64,000 nt of DNA from Rhizobium herbae (GTDB taxonomy: Bacteria > Pseudomonadota > Alphaproteobacteria > Rhizobiales > Rhizobiaceae): positions 1 to 64,000 of the forward strand of contig NZ_JAGGJV010000006.1 of the NCBI RefSeq assembly GCF_017873135.1, read 5' to 3'. A model generated the notes under the pieces. The model was given only the letters and a program-made list of their open reading frames with translations, had not been told where the DNA came from and did no database searches. Positions 8,401-20,031 of the stretch are shown here, one piece after another; position 1 is the stretch's first letter; each line of letters starts with the position of its first letter. A program made the translations under genes and the position numbers.

Positions 8401-10703
8401 CACACGGTACGCAACAAATTTTTGGTTATAGTGACAGGTTCGCTGCGCGACCGGGCCAATCGCTCTCCTTTCATATCAGTTGCGAAAATGTCGACAGCTA
8501 CAAGGCCTCGATTGTCCGACTCCGCCATGGATTTACGGGAGAGGCCGGCCCAGGCTTCTTGGAAGCCGAAATACCTTCCGATATAGAAGGGAACTACCCA
8601 GGTAGGCGGTACACCTGTCAGCCCGGGTCTTACGTTGAGGTTCCGGATGAAAAAGGGATTCTCGACTCCTTAGAAGAACTCTCGATTGAAATCGATATTT
8701 TTCCGACTCTGCCGCAAGGGATGAGGTCGGGTAACTTCGGCGCCTATCATGTAACGCAAAACTCTTTTGGTAGTACTTCAGTTTTTCAGGCATTGCTCGG
8801 AAATTGGTCAGCTGCGACGCAAGAGGGCTATGCCCTGATCCTCGATGAAGGCAGGCCGGCTTTCATATGGAGTGATGGCATAAAGGCTTGCAGGCTGTGT
8901 TTAGACAGCCCTGTACAGGCTCACCAATGGTATCGGCTAGCGGTTCGGATTTCGACCAGCAAAGGCACAATCTATCTCGAACAAAACCCTATTCGTAACA
9001 TCATGAACCGATGCTCGGATCAGGCGACCGGGTTCCAGGCAGAATCAACCTCGGTCGAGATCTCCGAACAAAGGTTTGGGAGCGCCTCGCCATTCCGGAT
9101 CGGCGGGCTCGCGCGCCGGGATGGGGACCGGTGGTTGCCGACCAACACCTTTAATGGGAAGATCGGCGGGATTACAATAAAGCGTGGGGGTTCTGACGCG
9201 ACTCCGCAGGACCTAGTCGCAGCCTGGCACTTTGGGCGCAGCGTCCGTACCGACGGCCTTCTGCTTAGGGAGGTTATCGATGAATCGCCTAATATGCTGC
9301 ATGGCCGTTGTTATAACGCGCCGACGAGAGGTGTGACGGGGTCCAATTTCGCGGGTTTGACGGACGATTTTCGTCTGGTCCCCGATGAATATGATGCCAT
9401 CCATTTCCACGACGATGACATCACGGATGCCCAATGGCCGGCGGCTTTCACATTTGAGGTCCCGGGGGATTTATCCAGCGGCGTATACGCAGCGAAACTG
9501 ACGAGTGAACACGCAGAATACTATATCCCCTTCTTTGTGCGCGCCGGCGAAAAGAAGGCGCAGATCGCCGTCCTCTTCTCGACCGCTACATATCTGGCCT
9601 ATGGCAACGACAGAATTGCGTTCGAGGCCAATGGCGCCGAAATCATCGTAAGCCGCACCCCGATCATTGATCGTGGGGATTTGGTACTTCAGGATCACCC
9701 GGAGTTTGGGCGCTCATGCTACGAAATCCATAACGATGGAACTGGCGTTGTGTTTGGTAGCGTGCGCCGACCCATCCTTACACTTCAGCCGAAGCATCGG
9801 GCTTGGTTCCAAGCGGAGGGAGTATGGGGGCTTCCTGCGGATCTGTGCATTGTTCATTGGCTTGAGATGATGGATCTCGGTTTCGACGCAATTACGGACG
9901 AGGACCTGGACCGGGAAGGCTATGGTCTGTTGCAAGATTATAAGGTCCTCATCACGGGAAGCCATCCCGAATATGTCACTCGCAATGAAATTGGCGCGAT
10001 CGACGAGTTCACAAGTCGGGGCGGTCGACTAATGTATCTTGGCGGCAACGGCTTCTTTGCAACGGTATCGTTTGATCCCGAGGAGCCATCTTTGATGGAG
10101 CTTAGACGTTCCGATGGAGGGACGCGTCCGCACCAGTCGCCTTACGGCGACCAGCGCCACACCACATCGGGAGAGATTGCCGGCCTCTGGCGCAACAAGG
10201 GGCTGCCGCCACAGCGACTGGTGGGTGTGGGGTTCGCGGCTCAGGGGTTCGATAAGTGCACCCACTACGAGCGCCTTGAAGACAGTCATAATCCAATCGC
10301 ACGCTTCGTATTCGAGGGCATTGGAGCCGATGAACAGATTGGGGCTTTCGGGATTATGGGCGGCGGCGCTGCGGGCGCTGAAATCGACTGCTATCAACCT
10401 GTGCTCGGCAGCCCTCCTGGAACACTTGTAATAGCGACTTCAGGTCCGCTCTCAGATGCCTACCTACTCGCTGCGGAAGAGGTTTATGAATCTATTCCAG
10501 GAATCGGAGGTACGGAGCAGCCAAGCGTCCGATCAGATATCGTTCTTTGCCCACTTCACGGCGGTGGCGCGTTCTTCTCGGTCGGTTCGATCGCGTTTAC
10601 GGCCTCCTTGTCGCACAACGGATATGACAACAACGTCGCGCGAATGACAGGCAATGTCCTTCACCGTTTCCTGCGGCCGGAACCGATCGACGTTATCGTC
10701 TGA
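8397..10703 (+). CDS. dmfA2: N,N-dimethylformamidase-like large (beta) subunit
   Basis: This 768-residue protein matches the DMFase large subunit in length (about 762) and domain plan. It has an N-terminal beta-sandwich region, a concanavalin/laminin-G-like section at about 90-290, and a C-terminal catalytic domain related to glutamine amidotransferase folds. The enzyme hydrolyses DMF and small N-alkyl amides to formate plus amine. The mononuclear iron in the known structure is held by two tyrosines and a glutamate (Tyr399, Tyr440, Glu521, from memory). Equivalents here are Tyr399 in TATYLAYGN, Tyr442 in SCYEIHND and Glu525 in SHPEYVT. The natural substrate may be another N-substituted amide. 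The ATG overlaps the dmfA1 stop (ATGA). Confidence 0.85.
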   Translation: MTHGTQQIFGYSDRFAARPGQSLSFHISCENVDSYKASIVRLRHGFTGEAGPGFLEAEIPSDIEGNYPGRRYTCQPGSYVEVPDEKGILDSLEELSIEIDIFPTLPQGMRSGNFGAYHVTQNSFGSTSVFQALLGNWSAATQEGYALILDEGRPAFIWSDGIKACRLCLDSPVQAHQWYRLAVRISTSKGTIYLEQNPIRNIMNRCSDQATGFQAESTSVEISEQRFGSASPFRIGGLARRDGDRWLPTNTFNGKIGGITIKRGGSDATPQDLVAAWHFGRSVRTDGLLLREVIDESPNMLHGRCYNAPTRGVTGSNFAGLTDDFRLVPDEYDAIHFHDDDITDAQWPAAFTFEVPGDLSSGVYAAKLTSEHAEYYIPFFVRAGEKKAQIAVLFSTATYLAYGNDRIAFEANGAEIIVSRTPIIDRGDLVLQDHPEFGRSCYEIHNDGTGVVFGSVRRPILTLQPKHRAWFQAEGVWGLPADLCIVHWLEMMDLGFDAITDEDLDREGYGLLQDYKVLITGSHPEYVTRNEIGAIDEFTSRGGRLMYLGGNGFFATVSFDPEEPSLMELRRSDGGTRPHQSPYGDQRHTTSGEIAGLWRNKGLPPQRLVGVGFAAQGFDKCTHYERLEDSHNPIARFVFEGIGADEQIGAFGIMGGGAAGAEIDCYQPVLGSPPGTLVIATSGPLSDAYLLAAEEVYESIPGIGGTEQPSVRSDIVLCPLHGGGAFFSVGSIAFTASLSHNGYDNNVARMTGNVLHRFLRPEPIDVIV

Positions 10704-10781
10704 AGCAACGACAGGTTCGTGAACGTAATGATGAAATGCGCACGAAATTGGTCAACAGCGCGACCTAATTCGGCGAGGTGG

Positions 10782-10809
10782 GCTCAGCCAAATATGTACG
10801 AGGCTGAGC
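10782..10809. other. Hairpin between dmfA2 and the ABC importer genes
   Basis: GCTCAGCC at 10782-10789 pairs perfectly with GGCTGAGC at 10802-10809 around a 12-base loop. No T-run follows, so it is more likely an mRNA-stability or attenuation element than a full terminator. It could give the enzyme genes a different transcript level from the transporter genes. Confidence 0.4.
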
Positions 10810-10874
10810 TGTAGCGGCGCCCGATAGCGGGTTGCAGGCGTTCGGGAAGCAATAAAACAATAAGGGGAATGCAA

Positions 10875-12440
10875 ATGTCTGATGAACAAACCTTACAAAT
10901 GTTGGAAGTTTCGCGTCGTACCGTCCTACGTGGCGCCCTAGTCGGCGGCGTCGGACTGGCTCTCGGCAGTGCCTCCTTGTCGGCGCGTGCTCAAAGCGCG
11001 GTTCCCAAACGAGGAGGCAACCTCCGCGTCGCCACGCTTGGTGCGTCTTCAGCTGAGACGCTGGATCCACATTCGGGGGTCCTCCAAGCAGATTTCGCGC
11101 GCGCACTGGGGCTCTATGAGCCTTTGGTGGAGATGCAGCCGGACGCTAGCATCAAGAACGCGCTTGCTGAAACGATGGAGCCGAACGCAGACGCGACTGA
11201 ATGGACGATCCGTCTTCGCAAAGGCGTGAAGTTTCATGATGGCCGAACACTTTCAGCGAAAGATGTCGCTTACACTTTCAGGCGAATTGTAAATCCGAAA
11301 GCGCCACTCACCGGAGCCATAACTTTGGCTCCTCTTGATGCCGACAATATACAGATCATTGATGATCTCACATTAAAGGTGCCTATGAAGGCACCGTTTG
11401 CGGTCTTCCCGGAGAGCATCTGTTCCGCGGTCTATTACGCAATTGTCCCCGAAGGGTTCGATGCGGCAAACCCGATCGGTACCGGCCCATTCAAGTTTCA
11501 GAGTTTCACCCCCGGGCAGCAAAGCATATTCGAGCGCTTTGACGATTACTGGGGGGACGAAGGAGCGCATATCGACACACTGACGATCAGCTCCTTTGTG
11601 TCCGACGTCGCGGCGTTCAATGCTCTGCAGAGCGGCCAGATCGACGCTCTTGCCGCCGCCCCCCTCTCACTAGTCCGTCAGGTTGGTACCGGTGGCGCCA
11701 TCAAGGCGTTGGTCTCCAAACCTGGTCAGTGGACACCTTTCACCATGAGAGTGGATCAACCGCCATTCAACGATCCAAATGTTCGTAAGGCTTTCAGGCT
11801 GTTGGTTGACCGGGAGCAAATGATCAAGGTCGCGCTCAGCGGCTACGGCGAAGTGGGCAACGACGTGTTTTCGCGGTGGGACTCATTCTACGACACATCC
11901 CTACAAAGGCACCGTGATCTCGATCAGGCGAAATTCTTGCTCAAAAAAGCCGGCCAAGAGAATATGAAGATCGAACTGGTCACCTCTGATTTCGCCAACG
12001 GTGTTCCGCAGATGGCCCAAGTTTTCGCACGGCAAGCGCGAGACGCAAACGTTGAAGTTTCCGTGCGGCAAGTAACGACTGACGTCTTCTACGGTGATCA
12101 GTACCTACAATGGACATTTGCGCAGGATTTCTGGTTGCATTTTCCGTACCTGCCTCAAATTGCCGAATGCCACCTACCCGGGGCCACCTTCAATGAGACC
12201 CACTGGGGCAACGAGCAGTATACCAAGCTCTACAACGAAGCGATCGGGACGCTTGACGCAGGCATGCGAAAAGAAATCGTCCACGACTTGATGAAGATCG
12301 ATTTCGAAGACGGCGGATATATCATTCCGTCCTTCAACAAGGTCGTGGATCTTCTCGCCAGCAATGTTGAGGGTCTCACGGAAGCTCGGACCGGCTATGC
12401 GCTGGGACACTTCGCGTGGAAATCGGTTTGGCTCTCGTGA
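10875..12440 (+). CDS. ABC importer, periplasmic substrate-binding protein (peptide/opine family)
   Basis: This 521-residue solute-binding protein is of family 5 (DppA/OppA type). The N-terminus has a twin-arginine motif, SRRTVLRG, followed by a hydrophobic stretch and a probable cleavage after ARA, so export is likely by Tat. The family pattern WTIRLRKGVKFHDG, with KDVAYTFRR after it, is clear. AAGGGG seven bases before the ATG at 10875 supports that start over 10869. It opens a four-gene importer operon downstream of dmfA2. The ligand is unknown; context suggests an amide or a small N-compound rather than a peptide. Confidence 0.9.
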   Translation: MSDEQTLQMLEVSRRTVLRGALVGGVGLALGSASLSARAQSAVPKRGGNLRVATLGASSAETLDPHSGVLQADFARALGLYEPLVEMQPDASIKNALAETMEPNADATEWTIRLRKGVKFHDGRTLSAKDVAYTFRRIVNPKAPLTGAITLAPLDADNIQIIDDLTLKVPMKAPFAVFPESICSAVYYAIVPEGFDAANPIGTGPFKFQSFTPGQQSIFERFDDYWGDEGAHIDTLTISSFVSDVAAFNALQSGQIDALAAAPLSLVRQVGTGGAIKALVSKPGQWTPFTMRVDQPPFNDPNVRKAFRLLVDREQMIKVALSGYGEVGNDVFSRWDSFYDTSLQRHRDLDQAKFLLKKAGQENMKIELVTSDFANGVPQMAQVFARQARDANVEVSVRQVTTDVFYGDQYLQWTFAQDFWLHFPYLPQIAECHLPGATFNETHWGNEQYTKLYNEAIGTLDAGMRKEIVHDLMKIDFEDGGYIIPSFNKVVDLLASNVEGLTEARTGYALGHFAWKSVWLS

Positions 12441-12544
12441 TGCCAGGGGATTCGCTCACTATTAAGACCGTTCTCACTCGCCTTTTTGCCATGGTGACAA
12501 TGCATCGTGGCAAACGGCGCAGTGCAGCAGAAGCGGAGACTCCC

Positions 12545-13522
12545 ATGGTTTCGAGCCCAATGCTGAGGTTCACCATCCGTCGCGTATTTCTTGGCGCTCT
12601 AACACTACTGGCTGTTTGCGTGATCGTCTTCGCCGCGACGCAAATATTGCCCGGCGACGCGGCGAGAGCCGTACTGGGCCGAAATGCGACTCCGGAACGC
12701 CTGATGGAAATCCGCGCTCAACTCCAACTGGACCGGCCGATGATCATCCAGTTTTGGTCGTGGTTTTCCGGGATATTGACAGGCGACCCCGGTCAGTCGC
12801 TGGTTAACGGAATGAGGGTGATCGACATCGTATATCCTCGCGCGGTAAACTCTGCGGTGCTACTTGTGCTAACCTTTCTAGCCAGTGTGCCGCTGTCGAT
12901 TGCTCTGGGAGTTATTGCCGCATTGTATGTGGGGCGTGTCGTAGACACGAGCCTTTCTGTCATTGCTCTCGCTTTGGCCGCGCTGCCGGAGTTTGTGGTC
13001 GGCATTCTTCTCATTCTCCTTCTCTCGACATCACTATTTCATATATTTCCGGCGGTTTCCCTGGTCCCTCCCGGGAGCTCGGTCCTTCAGAACCCGATTA
13101 TTCTGGTGATGCCGGTCTTGACCCTTTCTGTGGTCTGCTTCCCTTACCTCTTCCGTATGACACGTTCGGCGGTGCTTGAAGTTCTAGCGAGCGAGTACAT
13201 CGAAATGGCTCGCTTGAAGGGAATCAGCACGCTTCGGCTCGTCTTCCTTCATGCGTTACCGAATGCACTGGCACCAGTGGTGCAGGTTGTTGCCCTTACA
13301 CTGGCTTACCTCGCTGGTGGCGTGGTCCTGGTCGAATTCGTGTTCGGATATCCCGGTATTGGTCAAGGACTACTTGATGCAGTGGTTGCGCGAGACATTC
13401 CGGTCATACAGTTGACTGTTCTGCTTCTCGCTACGGTATACGTTCTCCTCAACCTTGTGGCCGATTTGATCGCAATGTTACTCACACCAAAAATGAGCGC
13501 TCGCCAATGGCAAACGACCTAA
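12545..13522 (+). CDS. ABC importer permease, DppB type
   Basis: This 325-residue inner-membrane permease begins RFTIRRVFLGALTLL and has six membrane segments and the binding-protein-dependent EAA loop (EYIEMARLKGIS). GGAG upstream of the ATG at 12545 supports this start. An open reading frame extends back to 12416 over the binding-protein gene's end but lacks permease character. The end overlaps the next permease by 16 bases. Confidence 0.9.
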   Translation: MVSSPMLRFTIRRVFLGALTLLAVCVIVFAATQILPGDAARAVLGRNATPERLMEIRAQLQLDRPMIIQFWSWFSGILTGDPGQSLVNGMRVIDIVYPRAVNSAVLLVLTFLASVPLSIALGVIAALYVGRVVDTSLSVIALALAALPEFVVGILLILLLSTSLFHIFPAVSLVPPGSSVLQNPIILVMPVLTLSVVCFPYLFRMTRSAVLEVLASEYIEMARLKGISTLRLVFLHALPNALAPVVQVVALTLAYLAGGVVLVEFVFGYPGIGQGLLDAVVARDIPVIQLTVLLLATVYVLLNLVADLIAMLLTPKMSARQWQTT

Positions 13523-14463
13523 TCAGCAAAAACCGCTCAGGCAGCGGGTACGCGCTTTGGCGGCGGATGTCTGAGCTCAAAGCCGGTTTAGTTGGGCTGG
13601 CGATTGGGCTTATTATCATCGGAGGCGCCCTCATCGGTCCGCTGCTGGCAACGGTGTCTCCCACAGATTTCGTCGGCGCGCCATTTGACCCGCCCTCCCA
13701 GGACGCCATGCTCGGAACGGATTTCATGGGCAGGGATGTGCTTTCACGAGTACTTCACGGTGGCACGCAAATCCTCGGCCTCTCAGCCCTCGCAACGGTG
13801 ATTGGGGTACTTATCGGCACGTTGTTGGGCATCGTCGGTGGGTATCTGAAGGGAAGGACCGACGACATCATAATGAGGTTGCTGGATGTTGCGATGGCTT
13901 TTCCGCAGACTGTCCTCGCGTTGCTTTTCATCAGTATAGTCGGCCCGAAATCCTGGCTGATCGCCATACTGGTTGCCGCAATCCACATACCTCAAGTCGC
14001 TCGGGTCATGCGATCGGTGGCACTGCGAGTCTCTGAGGAGGACTACATCCGATATGCAGAGGCAATCGGTGTGTCGATGACGCGGATCATTACGCGAGAA
14101 ATACTCCCTAACCTGACAGCGCCTCTCATGGTCGAGCTCGGATTGCGCTTTACATACTCGATTGCGCTGATCGCTGGATTGGGATTTCTCGGCCTGATGG
14201 CGGACCCATCAATTCCCGATTGGGGAATGATGGTCAACGAAAATAGGATCGGCCTCCTGTCGAATGCCTGGGCCGTCGCGACGCCGGTACTCATTCTTGC
14301 TGTTCTGACGATCGGAACAAATATCTTCGCCGACTCTCTAGGAAGATCAAACCGCGGAATGCCATCTGGTCCCGCCGATGACCCCAAAGACGATGAGAAA
14401 TTGAGTGCCGGAAAGACGTTGGAAACCAATAGCGACAACGCAGCAGGCGAGATACGGGGATGA
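13507..14463 (+). CDS. ABC importer permease, DppC type
   Basis: This 318-residue permease has the hallmark N-terminal TM followed by the extracytoplasmic HxLGTD-like stretch (here DAMLGTDFMGRDVLSR). The EAA loop is DYIRYAEAIGVSMTRI. The first codons overlap the preceding permease, and its TGA overlaps the ATPase start as ATGA. It forms the heteromeric channel with the DppB-type subunit. Confidence 0.9.
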   Translation: MANDLISKNRSGSGYALWRRMSELKAGLVGLAIGLIIIGGALIGPLLATVSPTDFVGAPFDPPSQDAMLGTDFMGRDVLSRVLHGGTQILGLSALATVIGVLIGTLLGIVGGYLKGRTDDIIMRLLDVAMAFPQTVLALLFISIVGPKSWLIAILVAAIHIPQVARVMRSVALRVSEEDYIRYAEAIGVSMTRIITREILPNLTAPLMVELGLRFTYSIALIAGLGFLGLMADPSIPDWGMMVNENRIGLLSNAWAVATPVLILAVLTIGTNIFADSLGRSNRGMPSGPADDPKDDEKLSAGKTLETNSDNAAGEIRG

Positions 14464-16262
14464 TTATGATCCAGAACAATGCGAATGCGCAGCCTGTTCC
14501 GAATTTGGCGCTTGAAGTGAGAGACCTGCGCGTCTCGATCGCGAGAACCAATGTTGATATCGTTAAGTCGGTTTCATTTTCCCTCGCCCCAGGGGAAATC
14601 CTCGGGCTAGTCGGTGAGTCCGGCTCAGGAAAGACTACCGTTGGTTTGTCAGCCCTGGGATACTGTCGGAAAGGGTTGGCTATCAGCGGAGGGTCTATCA
14701 TTATTGATGGGCAAGACGTTCTGTCGTTAAGTCCCCGGCAGCGACAGAAGGTCCGAGGTCGCTTGGTGTCATTAATACCGCAGGATCCAGGTACCGCCCT
14801 TAATCCAATCCTGCGCATTGGGACACAACTGGCGGAGTGCTTTGATCACAGGAGCTCGGTCACCGAGCAGATGCTAATGGAACTGTTGCGTCTTGTGAAA
14901 TTGCCTGAGTCGAGTGGATTTTTAAGGGCCTATCCCCACCAACTGTCCGGCGGCCAACAGCAACGTGTCGGTATCGCTATGGCCTTCGCTAACCGGCCAC
15001 GGGTGATCGTGATGGACGAGCCGACAACAGGTCTCGACGTCACGACCCAATCCCACGTCTTGGATACCATTCGCGGCCTCTGTCGCGAGCATTCGGTCGC
15101 GGCGATTTACGTAAGCCACGATCTTGCAGTTGTTGGAGCCCTTTGCGATCGTATCGCGGTCATGTATTCGGGGCAAATCGTAGAGCATGGTAGCGCTTCC
15201 CAGCTCCTTTCTAACCCAGCGCATCCCTATACCCGCGCCCTCATTCATGCTGTTCCTGATCTTGACAGAGATTCCGCTGTCAGCGGCATTCCCGGTAGCG
15301 CGCCTGAACCGACTCGTCGCACCATCGGATGCGCGTTCGCGCCGCGATGTGAGAGCGCCGAGCAGCGGTGCAGGACCTTGACCCCGCCTACCAAAGAGTT
15401 GAACGGGGGGCATTACGTCAATTGCATAAGGGCCGGAGAAATCAGAAAGGTCGAGCCTTCCGTTCGGTCGATCCAAGTCGAAGCATTTTCCGATCGGCAG
15501 GTCGCTCTGGAGGTTTCGAACCTCGAAGCGTTCCATGGTGCCTCGCGGATACTAAAAGGCCTATCTTTTACAATTCACCGCGGCAGCTGTGTTGCCTTGG
15601 TGGGAGAGTCGGGATCGGGTAAGACCACTACGGCGCGCTGTCTAGCTGGTCTCCATGGAAATCAGAGTGGCCGAATTATCTTCGACGGGGAAGTCGTAGC
15701 GCCTCACGCTTCTCAACGTTCAGCCAGCGCTCGCCAGCGAATCCAGTACATTTTTCAGAACCCCTACGCATCCCTGAACCCGAGGAAGACGATCGGTCAG
15801 TCAGTCGCGATGGCGGTTGAACAATTTGAACCGATGTCCGTGGTCGAGACGCGCAAACGGGTTCTCGCGGCATTGGACGAAGTGTCTTTGCCGTCCGGAT
15901 TTGCCGATCGCTACCCGCAGCAACTTTCCGGCGGGCAACGGCAGCGAGTGGCAATCGCCCGTGCTCTTATCGTCAAGCCGAAACTGTTAATCTGCGACGA
16001 GGTAACGTCGGCACTGGATGTGTCGGTACAAGCCGTAGTTGTTGAATTACTTGAGCAGCTTCAGCGGGATCATGACCTTGCAATGCTTTTCGTTACGCAC
16101 AACCTCGCGGTTGCGAGTAACATCGCGCAGCACGTCGCAGTGATGCAGAACGGGAGCATTGTCGAGTTTGGCAAAGTTGAAGACGTCTTGCGTACACCGG
16201 TGGCGAGTGAAACACAGAGACTTCTGAGGGACACCCCCAGGTTTTCATTTGCGATGCTCTAA
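14460..16262 (+). CDS. ABC importer, fused duplicated ATPase (DppD-DppF type)
   Basis: This 600-residue protein carries two complete ABC domains in one chain. Domain 1 has Walker A GESGSGKTT at 52-60 and signature LSGGQQQRV. An oligopeptide-transporter C-terminal segment with Cys-rich CAFAPRCESAEQRC follows at about 280-300. Domain 2 has Walker A near 382-389 and signature LSGGQRQRV, with Walker B ending in CDE. Fused ATPases are common in rhizobial peptide/opine importers. The start overlaps the DppC-type stop (ATGA). Confidence 0.93.
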   Translation: MIMIQNNANAQPVPNLALEVRDLRVSIARTNVDIVKSVSFSLAPGEILGLVGESGSGKTTVGLSALGYCRKGLAISGGSIIIDGQDVLSLSPRQRQKVRGRLVSLIPQDPGTALNPILRIGTQLAECFDHRSSVTEQMLMELLRLVKLPESSGFLRAYPHQLSGGQQQRVGIAMAFANRPRVIVMDEPTTGLDVTTQSHVLDTIRGLCREHSVAAIYVSHDLAVVGALCDRIAVMYSGQIVEHGSASQLLSNPAHPYTRALIHAVPDLDRDSAVSGIPGSAPEPTRRTIGCAFAPRCESAEQRCRTLTPPTKELNGGHYVNCIRAGEIRKVEPSVRSIQVEAFSDRQVALEVSNLEAFHGASRILKGLSFTIHRGSCVALVGESGSGKTTTARCLAGLHGNQSGRIIFDGEVVAPHASQRSASARQRIQYIFQNPYASLNPRKTIGQSVAMAVEQFEPMSVVETRKRVLAALDEVSLPSGFADRYPQQLSGGQRQRVAIARALIVKPKLLICDEVTSALDVSVQAVVVELLEQLQRDHDLAMLFVTHNLAVASNIAQHVAVMQNGSIVEFGKVEDVLRTPVASETQRLLRDTPRFSFAML

Positions 16263-16443
16263 CCACGATCGGCTTAGCTCATGGAAGTGTCTTCGGTGGC
16301 CTAGTTTCCTGCTTCCCATGGCCATCGAAAGCCCTTGAGCCAAGACACTGTTTTTGTGGAATTTCTGACCTGAATCGAAAAAGCGCGGCCCGGCACAGCA
16401 GTGACGAGGCTACGCGAAATTATGCCCACCGATGGAGAGAACC
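16263..16443. other. Spacer before the aldehyde dehydrogenase gene
   Basis: This 181-base gap contains no gene. GGAGAG at 16433-16438 is the ribosome site that decides the aldehyde dehydrogenase start at 16444. The gap is long enough for a separate promoter, but none was assigned. Confidence 0.3.
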
Positions 16444-17871
16444 ATGGACGCACAATTGCTGATTGGATCAAGCTTCGAGCTTGGTACCGAGTTTGAAGGG
16501 GAGGTCATTAACCCGAAAACCGGCCTGAAGATTATTGAGCTTGCTGAAGCCTCCGAACGCCAAGTCAATGCAGCTGTGACTGCAGCGCAAAAGGCATTCG
16601 GTAGCTGGTCGCGCACTACGCCCTCGGAACGCGCAAGTTATTTGTTGCGGGTTGCAGACGCGATAGAACGACATGCTGACGATTTTGCCACGCTTGAGGC
16701 ACTGAATTGCGGTAAGCCAATCACCGCTGTCCGAAATGACGAATTGCCGGCGATTATCGATTGTTGGCGCTTTTTCGCCGGCGCCGTGCGAACAATGCAT
16801 GCCCCTGTCGCCGGGGAGTATCTGCAAGGGTATACATCAATGATCCGCCGCGATGCGGTTGGCGTGATCGGATCAATTGCGCCATGGAATTACCCGTTGA
16901 TGATGATGGCGTGGAAGTTGGCACCCGCAATCGCTGGAGGCAACACGGTGGTGTTCAAGCCCTCCGAGCAAACTCCGCTTACTGCGTTAAAGATGGCGGG
17001 GCTCCTAGCGGAAATTCTTCCCGCAGGCGTTGTCAATGTCGTTCACGGTCGCGGTGAAACTGTCGGGAATGCAATCATCAATCATGCGGGTATCGCGATG
17101 TTGTCGATAACTGGTGATATAACAACTGGTAAGAAAGTGATGCAGGCCGCCGCGACGACGGTTAAGCGGACTCACCTGGAACTTGGAGGCAAGGCCCCCC
17201 TCATCATCTACGACGATGCAGATCTGGAAGCCGTGGTTGAGGGCATTCGCACCTTCGGCTACTACAATGCAGGGCAGGATTGCACAGCCGCATGCCGAAT
17301 CTACGCTCAGGCGGGCGTATACGAAAAGTTTGTAGCAGATTTGACCTCGGCTGTTTCCACAATCCGTTACAACGATCCCGATGACGCCACTAACGAGATG
17401 GGGCCATTGATTTCGGCTCGCCAACGCGATCGCGTTGCCGGTTTTGTAAGTCGTGCTGAGGAGCAAAAGCACATCGAAATCACAACCGGCGGTTCGCTTG
17501 GTAGCGAGAAAGGTTTTTTCTATCAGCCTACCGTCATTGCTGGCGCAATTCAGGACGATGAGGTGGTGCAGCGCGAGATCTTCGGTCCAGTCGTTTCGGT
17601 CACTCGATTCACAAGCGATGATGAGGCAGTGAACTGGGCCAACGACAGTGACTACGGATTGGCATCATCAGTCTGGACTCGGGATATATCCAAAGCCATG
17701 ACGGCCGCTTCACGGCTGCAGTATGGCTGCACTTGGATCAACACCCATTTCATGCTGACGACAGAAATGCCTCATGGGGGTGTTAAGCAATCCGGCTACG
17801 GCAAGGACATGTCTGTCTATGCCTTGGAAGATTACACTTCAGTCCGACATGTCATGATCCGGTGCGTCTGA
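16444..17871 (+). CDS. patD: Aminoaldehyde (gamma-aminobutyraldehyde-like) dehydrogenase
   Basis: This NAD(P)-dependent aldehyde dehydrogenase has 475 residues. It is closely colinear with E. coli YdcW/PatD: shared stretches include [20 protein letters not shown], the [12 protein letters not shown] end segment, MPHGG and SGYGKDMS. The catalytic pair is Glu246 and Cys280. The predicted reaction is 4-aminobutanal, or a similar omega-aminoaldehyde, to the amino acid. The ATG at 16444 is preferred over 16432 because GGAGAG sits upstream of it. As last gene of the dmf island it suggests the amine released by the amidohydrolase, or the imported compound, passes through an aminoaldehyde. No amine oxidase or transaminase is in the window. 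Confidence 0.82.
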   Translation: MDAQLLIGSSFELGTEFEGEVINPKTGLKIIELAEASERQVNAAVTAAQKAFGSWSRTTPSERASYLLRVADAIERHADDFATLEALNCGKPITAVRNDELPAIIDCWRFFAGAVRTMHAPVAGEYLQGYTSMIRRDAVGVIGSIAPWNYPLMMMAWKLAPAIAGGNTVVFKPSEQTPLTALKMAGLLAEILPAGVVNVVHGRGETVGNAIINHAGIAMLSITGDITTGKKVMQAAATTVKRTHLELGGKAPLIIYDDADLEAVVEGIRTFGYYNAGQDCTAACRIYAQAGVYEKFVADLTSAVSTIRYNDPDDATNEMGPLISARQRDRVAGFVSRAEEQKHIEITTGGSLGSEKGFFYQPTVIAGAIQDDEVVQREIFGPVVSVTRFTSDDEAVNWANDSDYGLASSVWTRDISKAMTAASRLQYGCTWINTHFMLTTEMPHGGVKQSGYGKDMSVYALEDYTSVRHVMIRCV

Positions 17872-18081
17872 GCACCCTCTGTCGCCGGCCAAGTTGTGAG
17901 AACTCCCAAGCCTCCACTTGGTCGGCGGCTGCATATTACGTATAGCAATAATAGGACGATCAGCACCACGACCGTGTCGAGCGTGGACCTTCTGTCGATA
18001 GAGCATCCTAAGATTTTCTAGAAACTGAGCCGGTGATCCAATTCGGGTCGATCGGGACAAAGCAATGACAAGGAGGTGCCC

Positions 18082-20031
<1,950 letters not shown>

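Noticed and set aside
17893..17906. Possible third parS half-site (gagaactcccaag)
   Set aside because: Only the right arm resembles the repABC palindrome; the left arm does not pair.
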